The notes below the pieces were generated by a model that saw only the letters and a list, made by a program, of their open reading frames with translations, was not told the DNA's origin and made no database searches. The position numbers were made by a program, and so were the translations under genes. DNA of 64,000 nucleotides from Massilia sp. NR 4-1 (GTDB lineage Bacteria > Pseudomonadota > Gammaproteobacteria > Burkholderiales > Burkholderiaceae_D): assembly GCF_001191005.1 (NCBI RefSeq), contig NZ_CP012201.1:2666001-2730000 (forward strand). Direction: 5' to 3'. Positions 24,999 through 33,014 of this stretch are shown here, piece after piece (position 1 is the stretch's first letter; each line of letters starts with the position of its first letter).

Positions 24999-26096
24999 CT
25001 ATTGTGGGTTGAATCGGGCAAGAATACGCAGGTCGTTGCCGACCTGCCTAAACTCATGGAATTTCAAATCGTGTTTCCCGCTCAGCTCAGTGAGCGCGGG
25101 CAGCGCGAACATGCCCTGCGCATCGCCCAGCAGGGATGGGGCGAGGTATAGCAGCAGCTCGTCCACGCAGCCTTCGCGGATCAAGGAACCATTCAGTTTG
25201 GAACCGGCTTCCACATGCAGCTCATTGATCTGGCGCCGCCCCAGTTCGCGCATCAGCTCCGGCAGATCGACCTTGCCATGCGCATTCGGCAGCACGATGA
25301 TCTCGGCGCCCCGCTCGCGCAGGGCCGCTTCCTTTGCCGGATCGGCGGCTGCGGCCACGATCCACGTTCCGCCGCCTTCCAGGATGCGGGCGGACGGACT
25401 GATTTCAAGCTTGCTGTCGATGACGATGCGGCGCGGCTGGCGCGGCGTCTGCACCGCGCGCACATTCAGCTGGGGATCGTCGGCCTTGACCGTGCCGATG
25501 CCGGTCAGAATGGCGCAGGCGCGGGCGCGCCATGCGTGGCCGTCGGCGCGGGCTTCGGGACCGGTGATCCACTGGCTCTGGCCATTGTGCAGGGCCGTCA
25601 TGCCATCCAGGCTGGCGGCCGACTTCATGCGCACCCAGGGCAGGCCGCGCTGCATGCGCGAGAAGAAGCCGATATTCATTTCATAAGCTTCCGCCGCCAG
25701 CAGCCCGCTCGCCACCTCGATGCCGGCCGCCGCCAGCTTGCGCATGCCCTGCCCCGCCACCAGCGGATTCGGATCTTCCATCGCCGCCACCACGCGTCCC
25801 AGGCCGGCGCGCACCAGGGCATCGGCGCAAGGCGGGGTGCGGCCATGGTGGCTGCACGGTTCCAGCGTCACATAGGCGGTGGCGCCGCGCACATCGTGGC
25901 CGCGCTGCTGCGCATCCTTCATGGCCTGGATTTCGGCGTGGTCCTGGCCTGCGGCCTGGGTCACGCCAGCGCCGATCACCTCGCCGCCGCGCACGATCAC
26001 GCAGCCGATGCGCGGGTTCGGGGAGGTGGTGTACAAGCCTTTCGCCGCCCATTCCAGGGCCAGGCGCATGCCTTCCAGATCGCTTGCAATCTTCAT
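24999..26096 (-). CDS. ribD: Bifunctional diaminohydroxyphosphoribosylaminopyrimidine deaminase/reductase
   Basis: A 365-residue two-domain enzyme. The N-terminal cytidine-deaminase-like domain has the zinc site HAE (H53, E55) and PCSHHGRTPPC (C81, C90). The C-terminal reductase domain (about 145-365) starts at LPWVRMKSAASLDGMTA and contains ARACAILTGIGTVKADDP and LHVEAGSKLNGSLI. It performs the second and third steps of pyrimidine conversion in riboflavin synthesis. It lies 9 bp after the stop of the fimT-like pilin gene and is probably co-transcribed with the pilin cluster. ribE follows after 12 bp. Confidence 0.96.
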   Translation of the reverse strand: MKIASDLEGMRLALEWAAKGLYTTSPNPRIGCVIVRGGEVIGAGVTQAAGQDHAEIQAMKDAQQRGHDVRGATAYVTLEPCSHHGRTPPCADALVRAGLGRVVAAMEDPNPLVAGQGMRKLAAAGIEVASGLLAAEAYEMNIGFFSRMQRGLPWVRMKSAASLDGMTALHNGQSQWITGPEARADGHAWRARACAILTGIGTVKADDPQLNVRAVQTPRQPRRIVIDSKLEISPSARILEGGGTWIVAAAADPAKEAALRERGAEIIVLPNAHGKVDLPELMRELGRRQINELHVEAGSKLNGSLIREGCVDELLLYLAPSLLGDAQGMFALPALTELSGKHDLKFHEFRQVGNDLRILARFNPQ

Positions 26097-26105
26097 CTTG
26101 TCTGC

Positions 26106-26657
26106 CTAAGGGGCCGCTGCGCCGCAGGCGGCCGGTTCGCCGAGCGGGTCGCATAAGCGCGCCCTGCCCAGCATATTGATTACGATGCGGCGGCGCTGGC
26201 CGCCCAGCTCCAGCGTCAGCGTGCCCCAGCGGGCGGCCTGGCTGTTGGCGGCGGCGCAACCGCGTCCGGCCATATTATAGGCAATATAGGGCGGGCTTGC
26301 GGGCGAGGAAAACTTCGAATCGCTGCGCAGGCCCTGCGGCAGGGGATCGTGGCGCGCCAGCAGCTCTTCGCCGGCATCGCGGCGCTGGTTGGCGTTGCGG
26401 TCGATGAAGACCTGCCAGCCCTGCGTCCAGTCGGCGCCGCTGGACGCGAGTAGCACGGTGCGGCCGCGCGCAATCGCTTGCGAGCGCGCCAAGTGGATGG
26501 CCGACAGCAGGTCGGCGGTGGCAACGCGCAAGCGCTGGCCTTCGATCACGGCGCGGAAGCTGGGCGCGGCAATCCCCAGCAGCAGCGTTGCGACAGCCAG
26601 CACCAGCAGCAGTTCGAGCAGGCTGAAACCGGGACGCCGTTTTTTCAACGCCAGCAT
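26106..26657 (-). CDS. fimT: Type IV minor pilin, FimT/GspH family
   Basis: A 183-residue prepilin. The start at MLALKKRRPGFSLLELLLV gives a short basic leader ending in Gly before the processed N-terminal phenylalanine, with Glu at position 5 of the mature chain, as required for prepilin peptidase and pilus assembly. The C-terminal part carries the GspH/FimT pattern (RVATADLLSAIHLARSQAIARGRTV, then WQVFIDRNANQRRD and a late GRARLC). The gene overlaps the upstream pilE-like gene by 13 bp. A longer frame exists upstream but lies inside pilE. It is the last pilin gene before ribD. Confidence 0.9.
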   Translation of the reverse strand: MLALKKRRPGFSLLELLLVLAVATLLLGIAAPSFRAVIEGQRLRVATADLLSAIHLARSQAIARGRTVLLASSGADWTQGWQVFIDRNANQRRDAGEELLARHDPLPQGLRSDSKFSSPASPPYIAYNMAGRGCAAANSQAARWGTLTLELGGQRRRIVINMLGRARLCDPLGEPAACGAAAP

Positions 26658-27091
26658 TGCTGGGCCGGGCCGGAGGCCAGGCGCAGGCCGGTGCTGGTCA
26701 AGGTCAAGGCTTCGCATTGGCGGTCCTTGAAGCTGGCGTCCACGCGCCGCGTGCCGGGCGTGGCGACCAGCTGGATGCAGTTGCGGATTTCCTCGCCTTC
26801 GCAAGCCCGCCCCTCCACCTCGTAGGCGCTGGTTTCGGCTTTGCGTCCCGTCCACCACTGGAACTGGCGCGCCGCCGGATCGCCAGCGGTGGACGAGAAG
26901 GCGATATAGGTATTGTGCTGGGTGAAGTAGCGCTCCTGCTGCTGCATCAGCGCCAGCAGCAAGGCTTGCGCCTCGATGCGCCGGGCGCGGACCACGGCGC
27001 TGTTCCAGGCCGGCAGCGCGGCCCCGGCAACAACAGCGAGGATGGCCAGCGCGACCATCATTTCGATGAGCGAAAAACCTTGCCTGTACAT
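26645..27091 (-). CDS. pilE: Type IV minor pilin PilE
   Basis: A 148-residue prepilin with a five-residue leader MYRQG cut before FSLIEMMVALAIL. Mature Glu5 is present and a hydrophobic N-terminal helix follows. The C-terminal globular part has an ERYFTQHNTY helix end and cysteines (around 110, 117, 138 and 146) that could form disulfide loops. It sits between pilX and fimT, all on the minus strand. By size and position it is the PilE-type minor pilin that usually follows pilY1, not the major pilin. Confidence 0.88.
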   Translation of the reverse strand: MYRQGFSLIEMMVALAILAVVAGAALPAWNSAVVRARRIEAQALLLALMQQQERYFTQHNTYIAFSSTAGDPAARQFQWWTGRKAETSAYEVEGRACEGEEIRNCIQLVATPGTRRVDASFKDRQCEALTLTSTGLRLASGPAQQCWR

Positions 27092-27109
27092 GACGCCCTC
27101 CCTTTCAAG

Positions 27110-27754
27110 CTATTTGCGCTTTGCCGCCTCGTGCAGTTCGCGCCAGTTGGATATTTCGCGCCAGCTGAGCCGCCCGGCGGGTGCCTCGGCCTTGTCCGCC
27201 AGCGTGGCTTGCAGCACCACTTCGGCGCTCGGACGCGGCCCGAAGCCGATGGCCGTCACCCGGTAGTAGTGGTGCGGCGGCGTAGACGCGCCCTCCCCCG
27301 GCAAGCTGTATGGCAGGCGCTCGATCACATAGCGGGGACGCGCGAAAGGCAGCGTTCCACGCCCGGTTTCCATCGCGGTGCCGGTAAAGCGGCCGAAAGG
27401 TACGCCCGCCGCAGCCAAATCCACGCTCTGCCATACCGGCGCTTCACCTTCCACGCCACGGCACAGGCCTGCGGCCGACGCCGTGCCGCCGCAATCGGCA
27501 CTGAAGGCGCCGTCGTCGCCGCTGAAGTGCGCGCTGCGCTCGGGCGGGACGCCGGGCGCGCCGCCGATATCTTTTTCCGCATCCATCAATGCATCCTCCG
27601 CAGCCTGGAAAGCCAGCAGCCGGTCGCGCCCGGCCCGCGCCGCCATCTCGTCCTGCAAAGCCATTTGCGCACCCGATGCTCCCAGCAGCAATATCCCGGC
27701 CAGCATCAACAAAACAACCAGCAGGGTGGCGCCCGCTTCCCGCCTGCGCCGCAT
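27110..27754 (-). CDS. pilX: Type IV minor pilin PilX
   Basis: A 214-residue PilX-type protein with a basic leader MRRRREAG before ATLLVVLLMLAGILLLG. Glu5 of the mature chain is absent, as in other PilX proteins. The segment QDEMAARAGRDRLLAFQAAEDALMDAE after the membrane helix is typical of PilX. It starts 3 bp after the pilW stop and is followed after 18 bp by pilE. In most clusters of this type a large pilY1 adhesin gene lies between pilX and pilE; here it is missing. Confidence 0.88.
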   Translation of the reverse strand: MRRRREAGATLLVVLLMLAGILLLGASGAQMALQDEMAARAGRDRLLAFQAAEDALMDAEKDIGGAPGVPPERSAHFSGDDGAFSADCGGTASAAGLCRGVEGEAPVWQSVDLAAAGVPFGRFTGTAMETGRGTLPFARPRYVIERLPYSLPGEGASTPPHHYYRVTAIGFGPRPSAEVVLQATLADKAEAPAGRLSWREISNWRELHEAAKRK

Positions 27755-27757
27755 GCC

Positions 27758-28837
27758 TCAGCCCTTGCCCGTATTGCGCAAGACAACCGAAATGGCGAAC
27801 AGGCGCCGGGCGCGCTCCTGCAGCGATTTCGGCATGGCTGCTTCATCGACCAGGGCATCCGGCTCCGCCGCCTGCTGCGGCCCAAACAGCGCATAGCGCA
27901 GCGGCGGCCCGGCTGGGCGCGAGGCAAACTCGCCATGCAGCAGCAAGGCCACGCGCACGCTGGCGATGCGCTTCCAGTGGGTCTTGCGATTGCGCTCGCG
28001 CTGCCGTTCGCCAGCGCTGCCGGCCGCCAGCACCAGCGCCTCGTCCAGCGCATTGATTTCGCTCGCGTTCAGGAAACGGTTGGGAATGCCGTCGGGCGGC
28101 GTATCGGTATCCAGGCCGTACAGCACCTGGAAAGCGTCCACGCCGCGCACCAGCGCATCGGAAGTCCAGCCGGAATCGGCGCGGTATTTGCAGCGCAGTT
28201 CCGCCTCGCCGTCGGCCGCCAGCGCCACGTAGAAAATGCTCCAGCCCTGCTCCGCCTCCGACGCGCCGCCGCCCACGGCAAAACCGGCGCAGTTGAGCAC
28301 CGAACCATCCGCCGCCGAGCCGCCAGCGCCGAAGCTGGAACCGGCAAAGCGCAGCGCCAGCACATCGCTGCCATTGACGGCGCCCGGCCGCGCGCCATCA
28401 ATGGCCGGGCTGGTGCGCGGCAAGGTGTGCGCATCCAGGCCGGCGATGCTGGCGCTGCGGTCCTCCGGCACGCCGGGCGCCTGCCCCGGCTCCCAGCTGA
28501 CGAAAGCGGCCTGGCGCAGCGCCTGGCCGATCAGGGCCAGCGCCAGCCTGCCGCCATCGTCCAGCCGCACCTGGGCGCCGTGATTCACATACGCCGCATT
28601 GCTAGCGACGAGCATGCCGGCGGCAGCCAACGCCAGCACCATACCAAGCAGGAGCGCCACCATCATTTCGGCCAGTCCCATGCCGGCGCAAGCGCACCGG
28701 CTGCGCAGGACCGGCACCGGCATTACTGCCACGCGGCCAATACCGGCGCAAGCGCAACGGTCCAGCGAGCGCGTGATTAGGGGAATAATCACGCGCCAAA
28801 TACGGCCACCGAAATGGCCGGTGCGGCAGGTTTTCAT
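27758..28837 (-). CDS. pilW: Type IV minor pilin PilW, with unusual duplicated leader
   Basis: A PilW-type minor pilin; mature sequence MGLAEMMVALLLGMVLALAAAG with Glu5 present, then a long globular domain with LNASEINALDEALVLAAG-like PilW segments. With the coupled start at 28837 (ATGA overlap with pilV) the protein has 359 residues and a leader of 52 residues, far longer than normal. The ATG at 28723 gives a normal 14-residue leader but has no clear ribosome-binding site. The leader contains two copies of an RCACAG(M/I)G segment, encoded by direct repeats 60 bp apart, and a perfect 11-bp inverted repeat. It is followed by pilX after 3 bp. Which start is used is uncertain. Confidence 0.82.
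   Translation of the reverse strand: MKTCRTGHFGGRIWRVIIPLITRSLDRCACAGIGRVAVMPVPVLRSRCACAGMGLAEMMVALLLGMVLALAAAGMLVASNAAYVNHGAQVRLDDGGRLALALIGQALRQAAFVSWEPGQAPGVPEDRSASIAGLDAHTLPRTSPAIDGARPGAVNGSDVLALRFAGSSFGAGGSAADGSVLNCAGFAVGGGASEAEQGWSIFYVALAADGEAELRCKYRADSGWTSDALVRGVDAFQVLYGLDTDTPPDGIPNRFLNASEINALDEALVLAAGSAGERQRERNRKTHWKRIASVRVALLLHGEFASRPAGPPLRYALFGPQQAAEPDALVDEAAMPKSLQERARRLFAISVVLRNTGKG
28680..28760. repeat. 20-bp direct repeat in the pilW leader, 60-bp period
   Basis: The block at 28680-28700 and the block at 28740-28760 match at 19 of 21 positions (shared core CCGGCGCAAGCGCA). They encode the two RCACAG-type motifs of the PilW leader. Confidence 0.75.
28769..28796. repeat. Perfect 11-bp inverted repeat inside the 5' part of pilW
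   Basis: GCGCGTGATTA and TAATCACGCGC flank a 6-bp loop. There is no T-tract on either side, so it is not an ordinary terminator. It lies between the two candidate pilW starts, about 46 bp upstream of the ATG at 28723. Confidence 0.75.
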
Positions 28838-29391
28838 GGCGCCACCGCAGCCAGCACCAGCACCGCGGCAGGCGGCTGTTCGCCCACCGCCGCCTCGGCC
28901 GGTGTGCCATCGGGATTGCGGGCACGCCAGCCAAGCTTGATCACCAGGGGCGCGCCCGCCGCGCCGCTGCATTCCCAGCGCGGCCGTCCCGCAGCCCAGG
29001 TAGCGCCATCGCGGCAGATGCGCGCGCGGCCGCCGGGCAGGCTGTCATGCACCAGCTGGCGGAATTGGTAGGAATCGAAGCGCGCCATTTCGCTGCTGGT
29101 GCAGGCGGCGGCGCGGCATTGGCGAGCAGGCGGCGGCGGTGCGCCTTCGCGCGCCGATTCATAGTCGAGTTCAAGGTAGAGGGGCGCCGAAGCGGCATTG
29201 GCGCGGATGCGGTCGGCCATATCGGCCGCCATCTGCATCGCCGCCGACAGCATGGCCGATTCGTGCCGGGTACGCACCGCATGCAGCTGCATGGCCGAGG
29301 CGCCGATCACGCCCACGGCCAGCAGCAGCATCGCCACCAGCACTTCCAGCAGGCTGAAACCAATTTCCTTCTTGATTTTCCGAGTGCCCAT
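28834..29391 (-). CDS. pilV: Type IV minor pilin PilV
   Basis: A 185-residue prepilin with leader MGTRKIKKEIG before FSLLEVLVAMLLLAVGVIG, with Glu5 present. The PilV pattern continues with GASAMQLHAVRTRHESAMLSAAMQMAADMADRIRAN. I chose the ATG at 29391 because GGGAGG lies 8 nt upstream and the basic leader fits; an upstream in-frame start would add a non-pilin extension. It is the first gene of the minor-pilin operon and ends in an ATGA overlap with pilW. The operon's promoter should lie in 29392-29533, where I see no convincing hexamer pair. Confidence 0.9.
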   Translation of the reverse strand: MGTRKIKKEIGFSLLEVLVAMLLLAVGVIGASAMQLHAVRTRHESAMLSAAMQMAADMADRIRANAASAPLYLELDYESAREGAPPPPARQCRAAACTSSEMARFDSYQFRQLVHDSLPGGRARICRDGATWAAGRPRWECSGAAGAPLVIKLGWRARNPDGTPAEAAVGEQPPAAVLVLAAVAP

Positions 29392-29533
29392 GATGCGCCT
29401 CCCGTCCCCGTCCTTAACGGGAAAGTTAGCAGCTAGCTCAGGTACGGGTTTGCGCTCGCGCAAAGGCAGGCAGGATCGGCACAATTTTCCAAATGAAATT
29501 TGCGCCTGAGACTTGCAAATAGAATGTAAGCGA

Positions 29534-30004
29534 TCAGCCCTGGCGCGGCTTGCGGCCCTGGCCGACTTCTTCGATCGCGTCCTGGAACTCGGTCAGGTCT
29601 TCGAAGTTCTTGTACACCGAAGCGAAGCGGATGTACGCGACCTTGTCCAGCCGCTGCAGCTCCTGCATCACCAGTTCGCCCACATAGCCGGAATCGACTT
29701 CGCGCTTGCCACTGGTCAGCAGCTTTTCCTCGATCGACTGTATCGCCAGGTCGACCGCCGATGCCGCCACCGGACGCTTGCGCAAAGCCAGCGACAGGCT
29801 GCCGCGCAGCTTGGCCGGGTCGTAGTCGGTGCGGTTGCCGTTCTTTTTCACCACCGACGGCATCATCAGCTCGATGCGCTCATAGGTGGTAAAGCGCTTG
29901 TCGCAGTTGCCGCAGCGCCGGCGGCGCTTGATGACGTCGCCCTCCTCCGATACACGCGTATCGAGGACATGGGTTTCGCCGTGCTGGCAGAACGGACATT
30001 TCAT
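29534..30004 (-). CDS. nrdR: Transcriptional repressor NrdR
   Basis: A 156-residue repressor of ribonucleotide reductase genes. It shows the N-terminal zinc ribbon (C3, C6, C31, C34) with the RRRRCGNCDKRFTTYER segment and the ATP-cone domain (about 49-139), beginning VVKKNGNRTDYDPAKL. The length equals that of typical NrdR proteins. It lies downstream of glyA on the same strand, a common betaproteobacterial arrangement, but a strong terminator stands between them. No nrd genes or clear NrdR boxes are visible in the window. Confidence 0.97.
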   Translation of the reverse strand: MKCPFCQHGETHVLDTRVSEEGDVIKRRRRCGNCDKRFTTYERIELMMPSVVKKNGNRTDYDPAKLRGSLSLALRKRPVAASAVDLAIQSIEEKLLTSGKREVDSGYVGELVMQELQRLDKVAYIRFASVYKNFEDLTEFQDAIEEVGQGRKPRQG

Positions 30005-30028
30005 AGGGTGTGCGCTATATAAAGAATG

Positions 30029-30057
30029 AAAAAGCGCCGGACCTTCCGGCCCGGCGC
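30029..30057 (-). terminator. Rho-independent terminator after glyA
   Basis: On the minus strand a perfect stem GCGCCGG/CCGGCGC is followed by TTTTT. It lies 22 bp beyond the glyA stop and 25 bp before the nrdR start. Confidence 0.85.
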
Positions 30058-30079
30058 CCCGATATTACCAACCGCCCGA

Positions 30080-31324
30080 TCAGGCGTAAACTGGGAACTT
30101 GTCAGCCAAGACCTTCACAGCGGCTTTCACGCGCTCGATGGTGGCGGCGTCGTTCGGTTTATCCAGCACGTCGGCCACCAGATTGGCGACCTGCACCGCT
30201 TCCGCTTCCTTGAAGCCGCGCGTGGTCAGGGCCGGGCTGCCCAGGCGGATGCCGGAAGTCACGAATGGCTTCTGCGGATCGTTCGGGATGCCGTTCTTGT
30301 TGCAGGTGATGTGGGCCTGGCCCAGCACCGCCTCGGCTTCCTTGCCGGTCAGGTTCTTGGCGCGCAGGTCGACCAGGAACACGTGCGACTCGGTGCCGCC
30401 GGAGACGATGCGCAGACCGCGCTCGATCAGGGTGCGCGCCATGGCGTCGGCGTTCTTGATCACTTGCTTCTGGTATTCCACGAATTCAGGGCTCAGCGCT
30501 TCCTTAAAGGCGACGGCCTTGCCGGCGATCACGTGCATCAGCGGGCCGCCCTGGATGCCGGGGAAGATCGAGGAGTTGATGATCTTCTCGTGCTCGGCCT
30601 TCATCAGGATGATGCCGCCGCGCGGGCCGCGCAGGGATTTGTGGGTGGTCGAGGTGACGAAGTCGGCGTGCGGCACAGGGTTCGGATACAGGCCGGCGGC
30701 GATCAGGCCGGCGTAGTGGGCCATGTCCACCATGAAGTAGGCGCCAACGGCTTTTGCCACCTTGGCGAAGCGCTCGAAGTCGATCTTCTTGGAGAAGGCC
30801 GAAGCGCCGGCGATGATCAGCTTAGGCTTGCTTTCGTGGGCCAGGCGCTCCATGGCGTCGTAATCGATGTCTTCTTCGGCGGTCAGGCCGTAGGACACGA
30901 CATTGAACCACTTGCCCGACATATTCAGGGCCATGCCGTGGGTCAGGTGGCCGCCTTCGGCCAGCGACATGCCCATGATGGTGTCGCCCGGTTTCAGCAC
31001 GGCGAAGAAGACGCCCTGGTTGGCTTGCGAACCGGAATTCGGCTGCACATTGGCCGCTTCGGCGCCGAACAGCTGCTTCACGCGGTCGATCGCCAGCTGT
31101 TCGACCACGTCCACGTGTTCGCAGCCGCCGTAGTAGCGCTTGCCTGGGTAGCCTTCGGCGTATTTATTGGTCAGCTGCGAGCCCTGGGCTTGCATCACGG
31201 CTGGCGAGGTGTAGTTCTCGGACGCGATCAGTTCGATATGGTCGTGCTGGCGCACGTTTTCGTTCTGGATGGCGGCAAACAGCTCTGGGTCAACGTTGGC
31301 GAGGGTGTGATCTTTTGCAAACAT
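30080..31324 (-). CDS. glyA: Serine hydroxymethyltransferase
   Basis: A 414-residue PLP enzyme that interconverts serine and glycine with tetrahydrofolate, supplying one-carbon units. It begins MFAKDHTLANVDPELF and shows ASENYTSPAVM, GYPGKRYYGGCEHVD, VQPNSGSQANQ, the PLP lysine in TSTTHKSLRGPRGG (K229), and SGIRLGSPALTTRGF. I chose the ATG at 31324, with GGAG upstream; a longer in-frame extension to 31453 would run through the riboswitch and is not conserved. Expression is probably controlled by the upstream ZTP riboswitch. A terminator separates it from nrdR. Confidence 0.97.
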   Translation of the reverse strand: MFAKDHTLANVDPELFAAIQNENVRQHDHIELIASENYTSPAVMQAQGSQLTNKYAEGYPGKRYYGGCEHVDVVEQLAIDRVKQLFGAEAANVQPNSGSQANQGVFFAVLKPGDTIMGMSLAEGGHLTHGMALNMSGKWFNVVSYGLTAEEDIDYDAMERLAHESKPKLIIAGASAFSKKIDFERFAKVAKAVGAYFMVDMAHYAGLIAAGLYPNPVPHADFVTSTTHKSLRGPRGGIILMKAEHEKIINSSIFPGIQGGPLMHVIAGKAVAFKEALSPEFVEYQKQVIKNADAMARTLIERGLRIVSGGTESHVFLVDLRAKNLTGKEAEAVLGQAHITCNKNGIPNDPQKPFVTSGIRLGSPALTTRGFKEAEAVQVANLVADVLDKPNDAATIERVKAAVKVLADKFPVYA

Positions 31325-31390
31325 GAAAAAACTCCAATTGAGAGTATTACTGGCAGGTTGGATCGAATGAGGGGAGCCGGATAGGGTATA

Positions 31391-31535
31391 GGCAGCCTCT
31401 TCGCACGAGTCCATCGATAGGCTGCCCAGGCGAACGGCTGTTGAAATTCTCACGTTCCCCGGTGGATGTCCACCTTTCGCCGATGTCGCGCCCAGCGCGC
31501 CGCATCCGCTTTTCGCCAGTTACGTGAGACGTAAT
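31391..31535 (-). promoter_or_regulatory. ZTP (pfl motif) riboswitch with downstream hairpin
   Basis: Upstream of glyA the minus strand carries the conserved parts of the pfl/ZTP aptamer. CGTAACTGGCG lies near 31512-31525, a GGTGG-CCACC stem flows into CCACCGGGGAACGTGAG near 31446-31475, and CGCCTGGGCAGCC closes it near 31420-31435. ZTP riboswitches sense the folate-stress signal ZMP/ZTP and often precede glyA. A perfect 8-bp hairpin (GGCAGCCT with AGGCTGCC, 31391-31426) shares its first arm with the conserved 3' segment of the aptamer, so the two folds exclude each other. No T-run follows the hairpin, so it is not a textbook terminator. Confidence 0.88.
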
Positions 31536-31544
31536 GGAGCGCAA

Positions 31545-31573
31545 ATTGTAGGGGATATGCCTGATTAGAGCAA
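31545..31573 (-). promoter_or_regulatory. Sigma70 promoter of glyA
   Basis: On the minus strand TTGCTC and TACAAT are separated by 17 bp. The predicted start near 31538 falls just before the ZTP aptamer. Confidence 0.7.
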
Positions 31574-31664
31574 GAAAAGCGATAACAGCATGGCAAGCCC
31601 CGGAAATACTGGCGTTTCGGCTACAATTTCCTGCATTCACCGCCTTTTTTACAAGGACAGCTCC

Positions 31665-32411
31665 ATGATCGTTTTCATCACCGGCGCGACGGCCGGCTTC
31701 GGCGCCGCCATGGCGCGCACTTTCGCCGCCCAAGGCCATAAAGTCATCCTCAGCGGCCGCCGCGCGGACCGCCTGCAGGCCCTGGCCGCCGAACTGGGCG
31801 AGCTGGCGCTGCCGCTCACCCTCGACGTCAGCGACAAGGCCGCCATTCACGCCACGCTGGCCGCCCTGCCCGCCGGCTGGCAGGAGATCGACGTGCTGAT
31901 CAATAACGCCGGCCTGGCGCTGGGCGTGAAACCGGCCCACGAAGCGCCGCTGGAAGACTGGGAAACCATGATTGCCACCAATTGCACCGGCCTGGTGACG
32001 ATGACGCGCGCCGTGCTGCCGGGCATGGTGGCGCGCGGCCGCGGCACCGTCATCAACCTCGGTTCGGTGGCCGGCCATTACCCCTACCCGGGCGGCAATG
32101 TATATGGCGCGACCAAGGCTTTCGTCGAGCAATTCACCCTTAATCTGCGCGCCGACCTGATCGGCACCGGCGTGCGCGCCACCAACCTGGCGCCCGGCCT
32201 GTGCGGCGGTACCGAGTTCTCCAATGTGCGCTTCAAGGGCGACGACACGGCCGCCGCCAAGGTGTATGAAGGCACCCAGCCGCTGACGGCCGAGGATATC
32301 GCCGCCACCGCCTACTGGATCGCCACCCTGCCGCCGCACATCAATGTGAACCTGATCGAACTGATGCCAACTTGCCAGGGTTTCTCGCCATTTAACATCA
32401 AACGCGGCTAG
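31665..32411 (+). CDS. ydfG: NADP-dependent 3-hydroxy acid dehydrogenase, YdfG-like SDR
   Basis: A 248-residue classical short-chain dehydrogenase closely resembling YdfG, which oxidises serine and other 3-hydroxy acids with NADP. It shows the cofactor motif TGATAGFG near the N-terminus, NNAGLALG, INLGSVAG with the catalytic serine, and YGATK with catalytic Tyr and Lys. The family-specific GGTEFSNVRFKGDD follows. The start at MIVFITGATAGFG has AAGGA upstream; a 25-residue longer frame is not conserved. It stands alone between the glyA promoter and the Tol-Pal operon. Confidence 0.93.
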   Translation: MIVFITGATAGFGAAMARTFAAQGHKVILSGRRADRLQALAAELGELALPLTLDVSDKAAIHATLAALPAGWQEIDVLINNAGLALGVKPAHEAPLEDWETMIATNCTGLVTMTRAVLPGMVARGRGTVINLGSVAGHYPYPGGNVYGATKAFVEQFTLNLRADLIGTGVRATNLAPGLCGGTEFSNVRFKGDDTAAAKVYEGTQPLTAEDIAATAYWIATLPPHINVNLIELMPTCQGFSPFNIKRG

Positions 32412-32574
32412 AATGGGCTTTACACTGTGGAAACGTAAATGATTGTTACATTTCTTGGCGTTAACACAGCAATCGGTTCTACTGGGCAGTTTTTCGGAAT
32501 AAGCAATTTTTAAGCGACTTTCTTGATAAAAATCGCGTAAAATGTTGCCCAATTACATTTGTAGCAAAACAAAC

Positions 32575-32982
32575 ATGTCTTCAGAGTTCAACTGGGAGGT
32601 GCGTGTCTATTACGAAGACACGGATGCCGGCGGAATCGTTTATTACGCAAATTACCTGAAGTTCTTCGAACGCGCGCGCACCGAGTGGCTGCGCGCGATC
32701 GGCGTTGGTCAACACCAGCTGCTCCAGGAGCAAGATGCCATGTTTGTCGTGAAGAGCGTAAGTGCCGATTACCATGCGCCGGCCAAGCTGGACGATGTAC
32801 TAAAATTAACCCTCAAAATCGAGAAGCTGGGCCGCGCCTCCCTCGTCGTCGTGCAAGAGGCATGGGCCGGCGGCACCCTGCTGAATACGGCGCGCGTGAA
32901 AATCGGCTGCGTCGATTCCGCCCTGCGTCCGCGCGCCGTGCCGGACGATGTCGCCGCCCGCATGCGCGGCTTTGTCCTCTAA
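32575..32982 (+). CDS. ybgC: Tol-Pal-associated acyl-CoA thioesterase YbgC
   Basis: A 135-residue hotdog-fold thioesterase, the same length as Escherichia coli YbgC, which cleaves acyl-CoA or acyl-ACP and is encoded upstream of tolQ. The motif VYYEDTDAGGIVYYANYLKF includes the catalytic aspartate (D17), and FERARTEWLR follows. I prefer the ATG at 32575 (MSSEFNWEVR) over the one at 32542 because the family starts there; neither has a good ribosome-binding site. tolQ begins 32 bp downstream, so it is the first gene of the operon. Confidence 0.93.
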   Translation: MSSEFNWEVRVYYEDTDAGGIVYYANYLKFFERARTEWLRAIGVGQHQLLQEQDAMFVVKSVSADYHAPAKLDDVLKLTLKIEKLGRASLVVVQEAWAGGTLLNTARVKIGCVDSALRPRAVPDDVAARMRGFVL

Positions 32983-33014
32983 GGCCCGCCCCTATCTATC
33001 CAGACTGAGATCCA

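Noticed and set aside
30026..31384. A 452-codon plus-strand frame opposite glyA
   Set aside because: It is a mirror of the conserved glyA gene and its riboswitch, with no start signal or recognisable domain.
31325..31453. An N-terminal extension of GlyA by 43 residues
   Set aside because: The extension would translate the riboswitch and lacks similarity to GlyA; the ATG at 31324 matches the family start.
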